Origin: Candidatus Thorarchaeota archaeon
Lineage (GTDB): Archaea > Asgardarchaeota > Thorarchaeia > Thorarchaeales > Thorarchaeaceae
Direction: 5' to 3'
Length of the DNA: 64,000 nucleotides
NCBI GenBank assembly: GCA_003345545.1
Contig: PRDH01000039.1
Coordinates: 1 to 64,000 of the forward strand
A model generated the notes under the pieces. It made no database searches. It was not told where the DNA came from and saw only the letters and a program-made list of their open reading frames with translations. A program made the translations under genes and the position numbers. Positions 63,661 to 64,000 of the stretch are shown in pieces; position 1 is the stretch's first letter, and every line of letters starts with the position of its first letter.

Positions 63661-64000
63661 TTAGTCATGGGTTTCACTATCAGATGGTGATGGATGGTCC
63701 TTGGGACCCTGCGACGAGTCCTCGCCAGTTTCCTTCTTTTCTTCTTCTGAACGTTTCTTCATGGCTTCAGCAGACTGTCTAATGAGTTCAGCCATTATGA
63801 CGGAGTAGACTGCTGGAAGTGCAGCGTCTGTTTCGGTCCTCTCCCTGAACTCCTGTTCGGCCAGGTCTCTCGCCTCTTGGAGAACCTCCTTGCTGACCTC
63901 TCCCTGTCCAACGCCGGGGCAGTCCTTGCTACTCAGATAGTATTTCTCTCCGTTGTACTCAAGCGGATAAGTTCGGCATGAGATGGGTCTTGAGTATCTG
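63661..64000 (-). CDS. C-terminal part of an unknown protein (cut by window edge)
   Basis: The minus frame is open from the window end to TAA at 63661-63663, giving about 112 residues. It has ISCRTYPLEYNGEKYYLSS, helices (VLQEARDLAEQEFRERTETD, VYSVIMAELIRQSAEAMKK) and a Glu/Lys- and Pro/Ser-rich end (KEETGED in part, HPSPSDSETHD). No start or family is visible. It converges on the M24 gene with a three-base gap. Confidence 0.6.
   Translation of the reverse strand, partial: RYSRPISCRTYPLEYNGEKYYLSSKDCPGVGQGEVSKEVLQEARDLAEQEFRERTETDAALPAVYSVIMAELIRQSAEAMKKRSEEEKKETGEDSSQGPKDHPSPSDSETHD

Overview
The window reads as chromosomal DNA of an archaeon, gene-dense and of roughly balanced base composition. 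Eukaryote-like information-processing proteins support this: a replication factor C small subunit, an XPB helicase, RIO1-type kinases, an RPB9/TFS-like zinc ribbon and a GTPBP1-like translational GTPase. So do TATA-type promoters, frequent TTG/GTG starts with short Shine-Dalgarno sites, and membrane-anchored subtilases with Thr-rich stalks. The mix suggests an Asgard lineage, possibly Thorarchaeota-like; this is inference, since no rRNA or other phylogenetic marker is present. I saw no rRNA, tRNA, CRISPR array, insertion sequence or phage genes.

Layout. 1-3.5 kb: a family of paralogous membrane proteins. 3.6-9.8 kb: a repair/replication block with an XPB-associated-domain protein, rfcS, a small DUF2240-like protein and XPB, plus a MetE-like enzyme. 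9.9-16.9 kb: an MFS transporter, two tandem RIO1-type kinases, a membrane zinc-ribbon protein, a D-threonine-aldolase-type PLP enzyme and a DinB-like protein. 16.9-22.2 kb: a PqqD-radical SAM-SPASM enzyme, a small unknown protein, a large membrane protein ending in a Cys/His repeat tail, a metallophosphoesterase and a membrane-anchored OB-like protein. 22.3-27.9 kb: a metallopeptidase, a DUF6159-like membrane protein, two universal stress proteins, two small related proteins and a winged-helix protein. 27.9-36.3 kb: serC with a DUF1015 gene, a TFS-like zinc ribbon, a terpenoid-cyclase-fold protein and the GTPase. 36.5-50.8 kb: three large secreted, membrane-anchored S8 proteases with a flavin oxidoreductase and a membrane coiled-coil protein. 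51-55.8 kb: a hydroxyacid dehydrogenase/nitroreductase pair, duplicated MarR-like regulators, a CitG-like enzyme and Sir2. 56-59.6 kb: grpE-dnaK-dnaJ. 59.6-64 kb: a pyruvate-kinase-C-like protein, a PadR/HAAS-type pair, a second MFS transporter, an M24 peptidase and a partial gene.

How the genes fit together: the cell surface carries several large subtilases, and inside there are M24 and HExxH peptidases, which fits peptide scavenging. The most unusual locus is 16.9-21.0 kb, where a peptide-modifying type of radical SAM enzyme lies close to a membrane protein whose last 49 residues are almost entirely Cys-His-Ser-Ala repeats. Many convergent gene pairs overlap at their stop codons, and several start codons were moved from the longest frame where a Shine-Dalgarno site or a paralogue supports it.
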